64,000 nucleotides of DNA from Arcobacter sp. GTDB lineage: Bacteria; Campylobacterota; Campylobacteria; Campylobacterales; Arcobacteraceae. Each line of letters opens with the position of its first letter. The first letter of the stretch is position 1. Positions 1 through 8,787 of this stretch are shown piece after piece. The notes beneath the pieces are model-generated. The model was not told where the DNA came from, did no database searches, and worked only from the letters and a program-made list of their open reading frames with translations. The DNA is taken from the NCBI GenBank assembly GCA_020048055.1, contig JAIFNA010000009.1, positions 62,001 to 126,000 on the forward strand, given 5' to 3'. A program made the translations under genes and the position numbers.

Positions 1-2
1 AT

Positions 3-326
3 ATTTTAGGTCCAACTTGGGCAAATATTGGTGTTGGGTTTGTTTCAGCAATTGTTGATAATGTACCAGTTATGAGTGCAATACTAAAAGCAAATCCTGT
101 AATGGGGCTTGATCAATGGATGCTTGTAACCCTAACGGCTGGTGTTGGTGGAAGTTTGATATCATTTGGAAGTGCTGCTGGAGTTGGTGTTATGGGAAAA
201 CTACCCGGAATCTATACATTTAGTAGCCATCTAAAATTAGCTTGGACTGTTTTAGTTGGATATATTGTATCTGTTTTGGTTTGGTATATTCAGTATGAAG
301 TGCTAGGTTTTTATCATATTAAATAA
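3..326 (+). CDS. NhaD-type Na+/H+ antiporter, C-terminal fragment
   Basis: The window opens inside this gene: the frame is open from base 3 and reads to TAA at 324-326, giving 107 residues. The first in-frame ATG at 72 is internal, not the start. The residues include an intramembrane stretch with VDNVPVMSA, then GGSLISFGSAAGVGVMG and a final transmembrane helix ending YHIK. This pattern of a conserved Asp-Asn-Val-Pro helix followed by a glycine/serine-rich helix is that of the ion transporter superfamily, and most resembles NhaD sodium:proton antiporters of the inner membrane. A hairpin terminator follows directly. The family could also be called ArsB/NhaD-like; only the last quarter is visible, so substrate is inferred. 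Confidence 0.75.
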   Translation: MLGPTWANIGVGFVSAIVDNVPVMSAILKANPVMGLDQWMLVTLTAGVGGSLISFGSAAGVGVMGKLPGIYTFSSHLKLAWTVLVGYIVSVLVWYIQYEVLGFYHIK

Positions 327-356
327 AAGATGTTTTTACATCTTTTATTTTTATTG
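325..356 (+). terminator. Rho-independent terminator after nhaD-like gene
   Basis: AAAAGATG (325-332) and CATCTTTT (339-346) form an 8-bp stem with a six-base loop, followed by a T-rich run. It overlaps the stop codon region of the antiporter gene and separates it from guaA. Confidence 0.7.
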
Positions 357-414
357 TTAAGTATTTTTTATTAAATTTAAAAAGTACTTAGTCATAAAAA
401 TAATAAGGAAATAT

Positions 415-1953
415 ATGAAAAATGTACCGATTTTAGTTTTGGATTTTGGAAGTCAATATACGCAACTAATTGCAAGAAGGCTTAGGGAAAATGGCGTTTA
501 TGCAGAGATTGTTCCATATAATGAAAAAATAGTTGATATAAAAGCAAGGATGCCTCAAGGAATTATTTTAAGTGGTGGACCAGCTTCTGTTTATAGCGAA
601 GATGCTTATAAAGTTGATGCTGAAGTGTTTAATTTGGGTCTTCCAGTGCTTGGAATTTGTTATGGTATGCAAACAATTGCACATTATTTAGGTGGAAGTG
701 TAGTTCCAGCAGATCATCATGAATATGGAAAAGCTAGGTTAAAAATTGTAGATGAAAAATCCCCAATCTTAAAAGATATTACAAATAATGAGATTGTTTG
801 GATGAGTCATGGTGATAGAGTTGAAACACTGCCTGATGGCTTTAAAGTAATTGGTACAAGTGAAAATTCACCATTTGCGGCTATTTCAAATGAAGATAAA
901 AAAATCTATGCATTTCAATTTCATCCAGAAGTTGTACATAGTGTAGAGGGTGCAGTTTTACTTAAAAATTTTGCAAAATATATTTGTGGTTGCGAATCAA
1001 CTTGGAATATGGGAAATTTTGCAAAAGAGCAAATTGCAAAAATTAAAGCACAAGTTGGGGATAAAAAAGTTCTTTGTGGAGTAAGTGGTGGAGTTGATAG
1101 TTCAGTTGTTGCTGCACTGTTAGCTGAAGCTATTGGAGATAAACTTGTACCTGTTTTTGTAAATAATGGACTTTTGAGAGCTAACGAAGTTATAGATGTA
1201 CAAAATATGTTTGCAAGTCGTGGAGTTAACCTTATTACAATAGACGCAGAGCAAGATTTTTTAACAAAATTAGCTGGAGTTATAGATCCTGAAACAAAAA
1301 GAAAAATTATTGGAGAAACTTTTATTGAGGTATTTGATAAAGAAGCAAAAAAACATAATGGGATAGAATTTTTAGCTCAAGGTACACTTTATACTGATGT
1401 AATTGAATCTGTTTCGGTTAAAGGTCCAAGTAAAACTATCAAATCCCATCATAATGTTGGCGGGCTTCCTGATTGGATGAAATTTGAACTTATTGAACCT
1501 TTAAGGGAGATATTTAAAGATGAAGTTAGAGCACTAGGGCTTGAATTAGGTCTTCCTGCTTATATGATAGGTCGTCATCCATTCCCAGGACCAGGACTTG
1601 CTATTAGAATTATGGGTGAAGTTAATGATGCAGATTTAGCAATTTTAAGAAAGACTGATACTATTATGTTAGAAGAGCTACGAGCGAGTGGTTGGTATGA
1701 TAAAACCTGGCAAGCATTCACAGTTCTTTTAAATGTAAAATCAGTTGGTGTTATGGGTGACAATAGAACTTATGATAATACAGCTTGTATTAGAATAGTA
1801 AATGCAATCGATGGTATGACTGCTACATTTGCCCATATTCCACATGATATCTTAGAGGTTATGAGTAGAAGAATAATCAATGAAGTTGATGGGATAAACA
1901 GAGTTGTTTATGATATCTCTTCAAAACCACCTGCTACAATTGAGTGGGAATAA
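415..1953 (+). CDS. guaA: GMP synthase (glutamine-hydrolysing)
   Basis: Converts XMP to GMP using ATP and glutamine-derived ammonia in the cytoplasm, the last step of guanine nucleotide synthesis. The 512-residue length is normal for the family. The N-terminal class I amidotransferase domain has the nucleophile Cys82 in GICYGMQ and the His170/Glu172 pair in FHPEV. The ATP-pyrophosphatase domain carries the PP-loop SGGVDSSV near residues 224-231, and the C-terminal dimerisation domain ends with the conserved KPPATIEWE. The ATG follows an AAGGAAA ribosome-binding site. It stands alone after the antiporter terminator; purD, another purine gene, lies 1.5 kb downstream. Confidence 0.98.
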   Translation: MKNVPILVLDFGSQYTQLIARRLRENGVYAEIVPYNEKIVDIKARMPQGIILSGGPASVYSEDAYKVDAEVFNLGLPVLGICYGMQTIAHYLGGSVVPADHHEYGKARLKIVDEKSPILKDITNNEIVWMSHGDRVETLPDGFKVIGTSENSPFAAISNEDKKIYAFQFHPEVVHSVEGAVLLKNFAKYICGCESTWNMGNFAKEQIAKIKAQVGDKKVLCGVSGGVDSSVVAALLAEAIGDKLVPVFVNNGLLRANEVIDVQNMFASRGVNLITIDAEQDFLTKLAGVIDPETKRKIIGETFIEVFDKEAKKHNGIEFLAQGTLYTDVIESVSVKGPSKTIKSHHNVGGLPDWMKFELIEPLREIFKDEVRALGLELGLPAYMIGRHPFPGPGLAIRIMGEVNDADLAILRKTDTIMLEELRASGWYDKTWQAFTVLLNVKSVGVMGDNRTYDNTACIRIVNAIDGMTATFAHIPHDILEVMSRRIINEVDGINRVVYDISSKPPATIEWE

Positions 1954-1967
1954 GATTCGGTTTGGAT

Positions 1968-3122
1968 ATGAACAATTTAAAAATAAACAAACAAATTAAA
2001 TCTTTAGATGTAAGCTCTTTGGGTGATAATCTTCTCCACTATGAGTACCATACAAGACATCTATTATCACTTATTAAAAATAATGTAGATAAAGAATCAC
2101 AACAATTCATAAGTGCTTACAATGGTTTTAGAGGTGAGCTTTATGAAAATGTGGTTTATGAATTACTCCTTCAGTACGCAATTGAAGAGGAACAGATTAC
2201 TCAATTTGTATTAAAAGGTCCACATCAAAGTTTATCAAATAAAGATAATGAAAAATTTGGTTTACTGATGGATAAAAGCCAACAGATTGTTTATAAAGCT
2301 GGCTATAAGGATGTTAGCGAATATGATGCTATGTTTTTCACAAAAGATAGTATTTACTATGTTGAAAGTACTATTGTTCAATCAACAATTGGTCTTAGAA
2401 AAAGACTTAGAAAAAAAACAGCATTGTTAACTATGTTGTTTCCAAAACTTACAGTAAATGCTTTAATAATACTTAGTGATGGAGCAAATGGATTAAATAA
2501 ATTTCCCTCAAATTGTACAGTTTGGGTTACAAACAATCTAAATGCAGAAGATATTTTAGATAAATTGGTTTTGGGAAAAAAATATCCAAAAATTCCATTT
2601 ATAAAATACGATAACCCAAAATTAATTGAAGCTCATACTATAAAAGTTGACTTTTTTAAATACTTTGATACGCTCGGTTGGATTTTAAAAAAGGCAATAA
2701 ATAGTGATAAAACGATAAATAAAAATTTCTTTTTTAGTAAGACTGTGTCTTTATATATAGATATTTATTCAAAAGTTTATATTGGTTATATATCTCAACA
2801 TACACTTGCAGGTTTGCTTGATGGTATTGATAGTAGTGAGCTTGAACTTCAAAAACTTGAGTTGCAACATATTTATGTAACACTAGAGAAGCTTGATGAT
2901 GGAAATTTTGCGATAATTTATTATGCAAGGATTTCAAATAGTAAGTTAAAAAAACTTGAAATTACACAAAATGGCTTAAAATTAAGCGAGAAAGACCCAA
3001 AAGGTTTTACTGTTGCAGAGACAAAATTTATTAAACATTGCTTTAAAGAATCAAATGAATTATCATTTGAAAATATTAAAAATATCACACAAACCATCTC
3101 TTCTTGGCATTTTGAAGTCTAA
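1968..3122 (+). CDS. Unknown protein, possible PD-(D/E)XK-like fold
   Basis: I do not recognise this 384-residue soluble protein. A GTG-initiated frame begins at 1944 inside guaA, but the ATG at 1968 (MNNLKINKQ) is the more natural start, 14 nt after the guaA stop. There is no signal peptide or transmembrane helix. The region around residues 118-150 (YDAMFF, then a strand YYVEST, then a basic helix GLRKRLRKK) resembles the Asp...Glu-x-Thr/Lys core of restriction-endonuclease-like folds, but the last catalytic position is Thr rather than Lys, so activity is doubtful. The close spacing suggests it is co-transcribed with guaA. It ends in a hairpin terminator that overlaps its stop codon. Confidence 0.7.
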   Translation: MNNLKINKQIKSLDVSSLGDNLLHYEYHTRHLLSLIKNNVDKESQQFISAYNGFRGELYENVVYELLLQYAIEEEQITQFVLKGPHQSLSNKDNEKFGLLMDKSQQIVYKAGYKDVSEYDAMFFTKDSIYYVESTIVQSTIGLRKRLRKKTALLTMLFPKLTVNALIILSDGANGLNKFPSNCTVWVTNNLNAEDILDKLVLGKKYPKIPFIKYDNPKLIEAHTIKVDFFKYFDTLGWILKKAINSDKTINKNFFFSKTVSLYIDIYSKVYIGYISQHTLAGLLDGIDSSELELQKLELQHIYVTLEKLDDGNFAIIYYARISNSKLKKLEITQNGLKLSEKDPKGFTVAETKFIKHCFKESNELSFENIKNITQTISSWHFEV

Positions 3123-3147
3123 TCTAAACATTGTTTAGATTAGGTTT
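3121..3147 (+). terminator. Hairpin terminator overlapping a stop codon
   Basis: AATCTAAAC (3121-3129), a three-base loop, and GTTTAGATT (3133-3141) form a perfect 9-bp stem followed by AGGTTTT. It begins within the stop codon of the unknown gene upstream. The T tract is short, so termination may be partial. Confidence 0.6.
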
Positions 3148-3149
3148 TC

Positions 3150-3405
3150 AGCCAATATATACCTCATATCGGGTAGAATATTATTCCTAAGTAGTTCGGG
3201 ATTTCCATAACATGAGGGTCCGATAATTTTTTAAAATGAGCATTTGTAGAGCGATGATGTGTAATCTTTGTCTTTTTAAGATATTTGAATTCCTTAAATT
3301 GCCTCTTGCTCAATGTTTTTATTTTGGATTTTCTAAAATAAAGATTTGGCTTTTAGGGCCACCCAAATGGTTAACGGCTACTCGGGATTTACTAATAAAA
3401 AAGGA
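3150..3405 (+). promoter_or_regulatory. Structured purD leader, candidate purD RNA element
   Basis: About 260 bases separate the upstream terminator from purD and hold no convincing gene; an open frame from 3236 runs through it into purD but has no purD homology and no ribosome-binding site. The stretch is less AT-rich than other spacers. CCTCAT (3162-3167) can pair with ATGAGG (3212-3217), and TATCGG (3167-3172) with CCGATA (3220-3225). The order a-b-a'-b' means a pseudoknot or two alternative folds. TCGGGATTT occurs twice, near 3196 and 3382. A candidate structured RNA named purD has been reported upstream of purD in epsilonproteobacteria (Weinberg et al. 2007, as I recall); this sits in the right place, but I could not compare it with that model. 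Confidence 0.5.
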
Positions 3406-3412
3406 AATTTTG

Positions 3413-4684
3413 ATGAATATTTTAATTTTAGGAAGTGGTGGAAGAGAATACTCTATCGGACTTGCAATATCAAAAGAGAAAGAAAATCACACATTATATT
3501 TTATGCCAGGAAATGGTGCTACTGATAATTTAGGTACAAATATCAATATTAAAGATTATAATAAATTAGCAATTTTTGCAAAAGAAAATCATATTGACTT
3601 AACTATTGTTGGACCAGAGGGTCCTTTAACTGAGGGTGTCGTTGATATTTTTAGAGCAAATGATTTGGTTATTTTTGGACCAAGTGCAGCTGCTGCTAGA
3701 CTCGAAGGCTCTAAAGCATATATGAAAAATATATTAAAAAAATACAATATCCCAACAGCTGGTTTTATTGAAACATCAAATCAAAACGAAGCGTTCGATT
3801 TTATAGACAATATGGAAAATCTTCCAATAGTTGTAAAAGCAGATGGGCTTTGCGCTGGAAAAGGTGTAATTATAGCTACATCAAAAGAGGAAGCAAAAGA
3901 GACAGTAAAAGATATGCTTAGTGGAGATAGTTTTGGTCGAGCTGGTAGTACGGTTGTTGTTGAAGAGTATCTTGATGGATATGAACTTTCAGTATTTGCT
4001 ATTTGTGATGGAAAAAACTTTAAACTTCTCCCTGCTGCCCAAGACCATAAAAGGGTAGGGGACGGAGACACTGGACCAAATACTGGCGGTATGGGCGCTT
4101 ATGCACCAACTCCACTTGTTAATGCTGATATATATAAGAAACTTGAAGAGAGAGTTGTGATACCAACACTTAAAGGGATGCAAAATGAGGGTTGCCCGTT
4201 TGAGGGTGTCCTTTTTATTGGTGTTATGGTTGTAAAAGGTGAGCCTATTATTTTGGAATACAATGTAAGATTTGGTGATCCTGAGTGTGAAATTTTGATG
4301 CCACTTTTAGAAACTCCAGTAAGTGAGTTATTTTATAAAGGGGCAACAAAACAACTAGATAAACTTGATATTAAAATAAAAAATGAATATGGTGTTGCTG
4401 TTGTTATGGCTAGTAAAAATTATCCTTTTAGCGATAGTGAGCCTGCTGAAATTATAATTGATGAGATTCATGATGAAACACTAAAGGCAAATTCTCACAT
4501 CTCTTACGCTGGCGTAACAAAAGAGGACGGAAAACTTTTTGCAACAGGTGGAAGAGTTTTGCTTTGTATTGGGTTTGGAGAAGATATAGAAACTGCTAGA
4601 AATAGAGCGTATGCTTTGTGTGGACAAGTTCATTTTGCGGGTAAAAAATGCAGAACTGATATTGCTTATCAAGCATTAAAATAG
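3413..4684 (+). CDS. purD: Phosphoribosylamine-glycine ligase
   Basis: GAR synthetase joins glycine to phosphoribosylamine with ATP, step two of de novo purine synthesis, in the cytoplasm. The start is the ATG at 3413 (MNILILGSGGREYS), preceded by AAGGAAATTT; the glycine-rich NILILGSGGRE opening is the invariant family N terminus, and the product of 423 residues has the usual length. ATP-grasp features follow: GPEGPL, KADGLCAGKGV, VVEEYLDGYELSVF, then DTGPNTGGMGAYAP and the metal/ATP ligands in EYNVRFGDPEC. The C-terminal lobe ends in AGKKCRTDIAYQAL. The upstream leader may be a regulatory RNA. The RDD gene follows after 8 nt. Confidence 0.97.
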   Translation: MNILILGSGGREYSIGLAISKEKENHTLYFMPGNGATDNLGTNINIKDYNKLAIFAKENHIDLTIVGPEGPLTEGVVDIFRANDLVIFGPSAAAARLEGSKAYMKNILKKYNIPTAGFIETSNQNEAFDFIDNMENLPIVVKADGLCAGKGVIIATSKEEAKETVKDMLSGDSFGRAGSTVVVEEYLDGYELSVFAICDGKNFKLLPAAQDHKRVGDGDTGPNTGGMGAYAPTPLVNADIYKKLEERVVIPTLKGMQNEGCPFEGVLFIGVMVVKGEPIILEYNVRFGDPECEILMPLLETPVSELFYKGATKQLDKLDIKIKNEYGVAVVMASKNYPFSDSEPAEIIIDEIHDETLKANSHISYAGVTKEDGKLFATGGRVLLCIGFGEDIETARNRAYALCGQVHFAGKKCRTDIAYQALK

Positions 4685-4692
4685 GAATTTTT

Positions 4693-5139
4693 ATGAGTAT
4701 GAATGAAAATATTGATGTTAGTAAATTGGAACTCGCGTCACAAAAAAGTAAACTAAAAGCCTTTGTGATTGATGATTTATTAATTAGTTTTATTGCGATT
4801 TTGATATTGTGGGATAAGGTAGCATTGGTAGATGGTGATATGATGGCTGTTGTTCTTTTGCTTAATGAAGCATTTTTCCAAATTGTATTTTTAAAACTTA
4901 TCTATCAAACTTTTTTTATTTGGTATTATGGAGCAACGATTGGGAAAATAATAGCAAAAATAAAAGTAATCAAAGAGGAAGATTTTGGAAAAGTTGATTT
5001 GATGTCGGCTCTTATGCGTTCTGCTGGAAGAATTATTAGTGAGTCTATTTTATATATTGGTTTTGCATTATCTTTTTATACAGAAGGAAGACAAACACTT
5101 CATGACAAATTAGCAAAAACTCTGGTTGTAAATGGCTAA
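4693..5139 (+). CDS. RDD family membrane protein
   Basis: A 148-residue inner-membrane protein with the RDD family signature: a basic stretch then AFVIDDLLISFIAILIL, where an Arg-Asp-Asp-like motif is embedded in the first helix, a second hydrophobic segment with WYYGATIGKIIAKIKV, and the terminal motif RQTLHDKLAKTLVV that is characteristic of RDD proteins. The function of the family is mostly unknown; some members act as transporters or accessory envelope proteins. It sits between purD and lptD, overlapping the lptD start by 8 nt, so translation of the two is probably coupled. The ATG has an AGGAATTTTT ribosome-binding site. Confidence 0.85.
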   Translation: MSMNENIDVSKLELASQKSKLKAFVIDDLLISFIAILILWDKVALVDGDMMAVVLLLNEAFFQIVFLKLIYQTFFIWYYGATIGKIIAKIKVIKEEDFGKVDLMSALMRSAGRIISESILYIGFALSFYTEGRQTLHDKLAKTLVVNG

Positions 5140-7336
5140 AAAATCATTTTTTTTATTTTTATTCTCTCTTTTTTTGTGCAATAGTTTTGTTGTTGCTAAT
5201 GAGATAAATAAAAATGAAACTATGCAAATTATTGCTCAAAATGTGGATCAAAATGGGACAATAATAACTGCAACTGGTGATATTATTGTTTTTTCACCAA
5301 ACTATTTTATAAATGCAAACAAAATTATTTATGATAGAAATAACACAACAATGGAGTTATTTGGAAATGTAAATATTTCAAAAAATAACGAAACAATTTC
5401 CCTTACAAATTATGCATTTTTGGATATGAAAAATGAGATTAATAATGCAACACCAATACTTCTAATTGATAAAAAAACAAATATTTGGATTGATGCTAAA
5501 GATATAAATAAAACATCAGATTTACACATAATAAATAGCGCAACACTTTCTAGTTGTGAGTGTTTAAATCCAACTTGGAGCATTGGATTTTCAAATGGTG
5601 ATTATAATACAACATCACAATGGATAAATACCTACAATAATACACTCTATGTCCATGGAATTCCAGCTTGGTATTTTTTAATTCCTGCTGTCCCTTACGT
5701 CTCTATACCAAGTTTGGCAGTAGCATATCTTGCTCTAAAAATGCCATATATGGGTTTTTCAACAAATACGAATAGGAGGAGTGGACTTTTAAAACCACAA
5801 TTTGGTTATGGGCAAAATGATGGATTTTTTTATGCTCAGCCAATATATTATGCTCCAGAAAAAAATATTGATTTTGAATATATTCCTCAGCTTAGAACCA
5901 AAAGAGGTAATGGACATGAGTTTAAAGCGAGGTACGTTGATTCAAATTATTCAAAACTAGAGTTCAGTTCTGGAATATTTGTAGAAAATGATACATACTT
6001 TAAAGAGAATAGTTTATTAAATCAAAAACATTATGGTGGAACTTTAAAATACGATAGAAAAAAACTTTTTAGCGGTGAAAATTCATCAGATGGTTTGTAT
6101 TTTTATCTTCAAAATATGAACGATATCGAGTATTCAAACACTAGGTACAATAGTAACAATGATAATTTAGTAAGTGATAAAATATTAGAATCTAAAATAA
6201 AATATTTCTACAATACCTCTAACTACAATAGTTATGTTGAGGCTATAAATTATAACGATATTTCTATTTCTAACAACGATCAAGTTATGCAAGTTACACC
6301 ATCATTTGGATTTCATAAGTATGAAAATAATTTATTTATAAATAAACTTACAAACTCTATTGATTTAAAATATAAAAGGCAAGATAGAAAAGTTGGACTT
6401 GGTGCTGACTCGTTTGATTTGGTATTACCGTTTGCTTACAGTAAGTATTTTTTTGACGATTATCTTTTGTTTTCATATTCAAAAACTTTTGATTTTCATC
6501 AAATAAACTATACAAATGATATTTTCGATAATAAAAAAGACGGCACACTTATAAATAATAAAGATACAGTTTCTTTAGAAGTGGACCTTTTAAAGCCATT
6601 TGAAACTAAAGTTCATGCTTTAAAGTTTAATTTAAAATATGAAAAGCCAACAAAACTAAAAGAAAATGGTGATCTTTTTGGGATAAATTCAAATGATGAA
6701 AACCTTACTATTTTCCCTTTTGATGAGAAAAAAGAGAATATAACGCTATCTTTTAATCAGTCATTATTTAATAAAAACAATTTAAACCCGATTGTGAATC
6801 ATAAAATAAATCAAAAATTAGTTTTTGATAAAAATGGTAGTTCAACTTTTGAAAATCTTGAAAATGAGATTAGTATCAATTTACCATTTGGTAGCTTCTC
6901 AAATCGTGTTTTATTTAATCATGACGAAAAATTATTTATTAATTCAAGTTCATCAATGAATTTAAAATTTGATGATTTTTTTACAACATTTGATTATTCA
7001 TATTCACTGGAAAAAAATGCAACAACACAGATGTATAAAAATGGTCAAAATCTTGAGACAATTACTGGGTATATAGGAAGTAAAGTTTTTAAATACTATA
7101 CTCTATCATACAAAGAACAGTATGATTTAATTAAACATGAAAGTAAACTAAAAGAATATAAGATGGGAATCGATAAGAGATGTTGGGCGCTTGATTTGTC
7201 ATTTAAGGATAATATTATAGCGACTGCTACCGTTTCTGATAAAGCTAAAAGACAAAGTATTATTTATGCGACGATAACGCTAAAGCCAATTTTTTCATTT
7301 AGCCAAAAATTTATACAAGATGAGAGTGAAGAGTAG
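5132..7336 (+). CDS. lptD: LPS-assembly outer membrane protein LptD
   Basis: LptD is the outer-membrane beta-barrel that inserts lipopolysaccharide into the outer leaflet with LptE. The 734-residue product begins with a signal peptide (KKSFFLFLFSLFLCNSFVVA). It continues with an OstA/LptA-like beta-jellyroll (residues ~30-130, repeats such as TATGDIIVFSPNYFINANK and LFGNVNISK), then a long barrel domain dense in alternating aromatic strands. Cysteines in SSCECLNP and in KRCWALDL near the C terminus correspond to the disulfides that link jellyroll and barrel in this family. Downstream, an MCE protein gene starts immediately after its stop, so two outer-envelope lipid functions may be co-expressed. 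Confidence 0.9.
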   Translation: MAKKSFFLFLFSLFLCNSFVVANEINKNETMQIIAQNVDQNGTIITATGDIIVFSPNYFINANKIIYDRNNTTMELFGNVNISKNNETISLTNYAFLDMKNEINNATPILLIDKKTNIWIDAKDINKTSDLHIINSATLSSCECLNPTWSIGFSNGDYNTTSQWINTYNNTLYVHGIPAWYFLIPAVPYVSIPSLAVAYLALKMPYMGFSTNTNRRSGLLKPQFGYGQNDGFFYAQPIYYAPEKNIDFEYIPQLRTKRGNGHEFKARYVDSNYSKLEFSSGIFVENDTYFKENSLLNQKHYGGTLKYDRKKLFSGENSSDGLYFYLQNMNDIEYSNTRYNSNNDNLVSDKILESKIKYFYNTSNYNSYVEAINYNDISISNNDQVMQVTPSFGFHKYENNLFINKLTNSIDLKYKRQDRKVGLGADSFDLVLPFAYSKYFFDDYLLFSYSKTFDFHQINYTNDIFDNKKDGTLINNKDTVSLEVDLLKPFETKVHALKFNLKYEKPTKLKENGDLFGINSNDENLTIFPFDEKKENITLSFNQSLFNKNNLNPIVNHKINQKLVFDKNGSSTFENLENEISINLPFGSFSNRVLFNHDEKLFINSSSSMNLKFDDFFTTFDYSYSLEKNATTQMYKNGQNLETITGYIGSKVFKYYTLSYKEQYDLIKHESKLKEYKMGIDKRCWALDLSFKDNIIATATVSDKAKRQSIIYATITLKPIFSFSQKFIQDESEE

Positions 7337-8752
7337 ATGAGGATTGAGACAAAAGTCGGATTATTTGTTGTTGTTGGATTGTTGATGCTTTTTGGATTAT
7401 CAACTCAAGTTGGTACATTTCAATTTGGTGCAAAAGATGGATATAAGCTTAATGTTGAAGTTCTTGATGCAAGTGGTTTAGAAAGAAACGCAAAAGTAAA
7501 ATCAAGAGGGATTGAAATTGGTACAGTTGAGGATTTTTTACTTAAACCACAAAGTGTCCAAATATCTTTATTAATCAATAAAAACATTCAAGTTCCTTTA
7601 AATTCTATTGTTGCAATTAAGCAAGAGAGTATGCTTGGGGTTAAATATGTTGATATCGAATTTTCACCTGATGGCATTATTGCTAAAGAATCTGACATAT
7701 TAACAAAAACAAAAACTTACGCTTCATTTGATCAAACAAGTGATACCATAAATGAGGCTGCTAAAAAATTTGATACTTTTATAGCAAGACTTGATGGGAT
7801 TATAATTAACAATGAGAAAAATTTTGGAGAGATGATTTATAACTTTAAAGTTGCGGGTGCTGAGTTTAGAGAAACTGGTGCTATGATAAATGCAAGATTA
7901 CCTCAAGTTCTTACACAGTTTGAAAATGTAGGAACAGAATTTACTAAAACAGGCGTTATGGTAAATGAAAAATTACCCAAAGTACTTGATAAATTTGAGA
8001 ATGTTGGGAGTGAATTTAGTGCAACTGGAAAATCTATCAATGAAAAATTACCCCCAATTATGGATAAATTTGCAAGAATCGAAGATACATTTCAAGGTGT
8101 ATTGGATGAAAATAGGGAAACTCTAAAAAGTGCTATTAAAAATGTTGATACTGCATTTGATAGTGTAAATAAAGCTTCTAGTAAAGTGGAAAGCTCATTT
8201 GATAAGATTGATAAATATCTAAGCTCAACAACAAAAAGTACACTTGGCGTTGAAGCCAAAGTTGAAAGATTTGCAAAAGACAACTATTCAAAATCATCTT
8301 TTGGTATTGATTATTCACCGAAACCCACAATCCATTATTTCGTTGATATAGCAAGTATGGATGATTATAGAGCGGGTAACTCTACAAATATCCATGAAAA
8401 AGGTAGAACATTAGTATCAGCACAATATGGGAAAGATTTTAATAACGCTAGACTTAGAGGTGGTATTATCGATAGTACTGGCGGTTTTGGCGCTGATTAT
8501 TTTATGTTAAACAAGAAATTAAAATTCTCATTTGAAGCATTCGATTTTAATGCTTATAATGATGCTAGAGGAAAAAACACACATCTTAAATCGTATCTTA
8601 CTTACAATATGAAAAAACATATACAACTCTATACGGGATATGATAATTTTTTAAATCCAGACGCTAAAAATGTATTTTTTGGACTTGGAGTTAAATTTGA
8701 AGATGATGATCTTAAATATTTAATTGGAAGCACAGCTTCATCAATTAAGTAG
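7337..8752 (+). CDS. MCE-domain (MlaD-like) lipid-transport protein with internal repeats
   Basis: A 471-residue protein with one N-terminal transmembrane helix (VGLFVVVGLLMLFGLSTQV) followed by a single MCE domain (~residues 40-115: LDASGLERNAKVKSRGIEIGTV, SMLGVKYVDIEF). MCE proteins anchored in the inner membrane bind lipids in the periplasm and work with an ABC transporter. After the domain comes a helical region (~150-260) with three degenerate repeats of about 31 residues containing NxxLPxxxxxFENVGxEF, a probable helical tunnel or coiled coil, and a C-terminal ~150-residue part rich in beta strands. No ABC permease or ATPase gene is adjacent; they would have to be elsewhere. The ATG follows the lptD stop with no gap. 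Confidence 0.85.
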   Translation: MRIETKVGLFVVVGLLMLFGLSTQVGTFQFGAKDGYKLNVEVLDASGLERNAKVKSRGIEIGTVEDFLLKPQSVQISLLINKNIQVPLNSIVAIKQESMLGVKYVDIEFSPDGIIAKESDILTKTKTYASFDQTSDTINEAAKKFDTFIARLDGIIINNEKNFGEMIYNFKVAGAEFRETGAMINARLPQVLTQFENVGTEFTKTGVMVNEKLPKVLDKFENVGSEFSATGKSINEKLPPIMDKFARIEDTFQGVLDENRETLKSAIKNVDTAFDSVNKASSKVESSFDKIDKYLSSTTKSTLGVEAKVERFAKDNYSKSSFGIDYSPKPTIHYFVDIASMDDYRAGNSTNIHEKGRTLVSAQYGKDFNNARLRGGIIDSTGGFGADYFMLNKKLKFSFEAFDFNAYNDARGKNTHLKSYLTYNMKKHIQLYTGYDNFLNPDAKNVFFGLGVKFEDDDLKYLIGSTASSIK

Positions 8753-8787
8753 AGTAAATAAATAGTAAATTAAAAAAGGAAATATAA

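Noticed and set aside
3236..3412. N-terminal extension of purD of 59 codons
   Set aside because: The family N terminus is MNILILGSGGREY at 3413 with a good ribosome-binding site; the extension covers a structured leader and has no homology.
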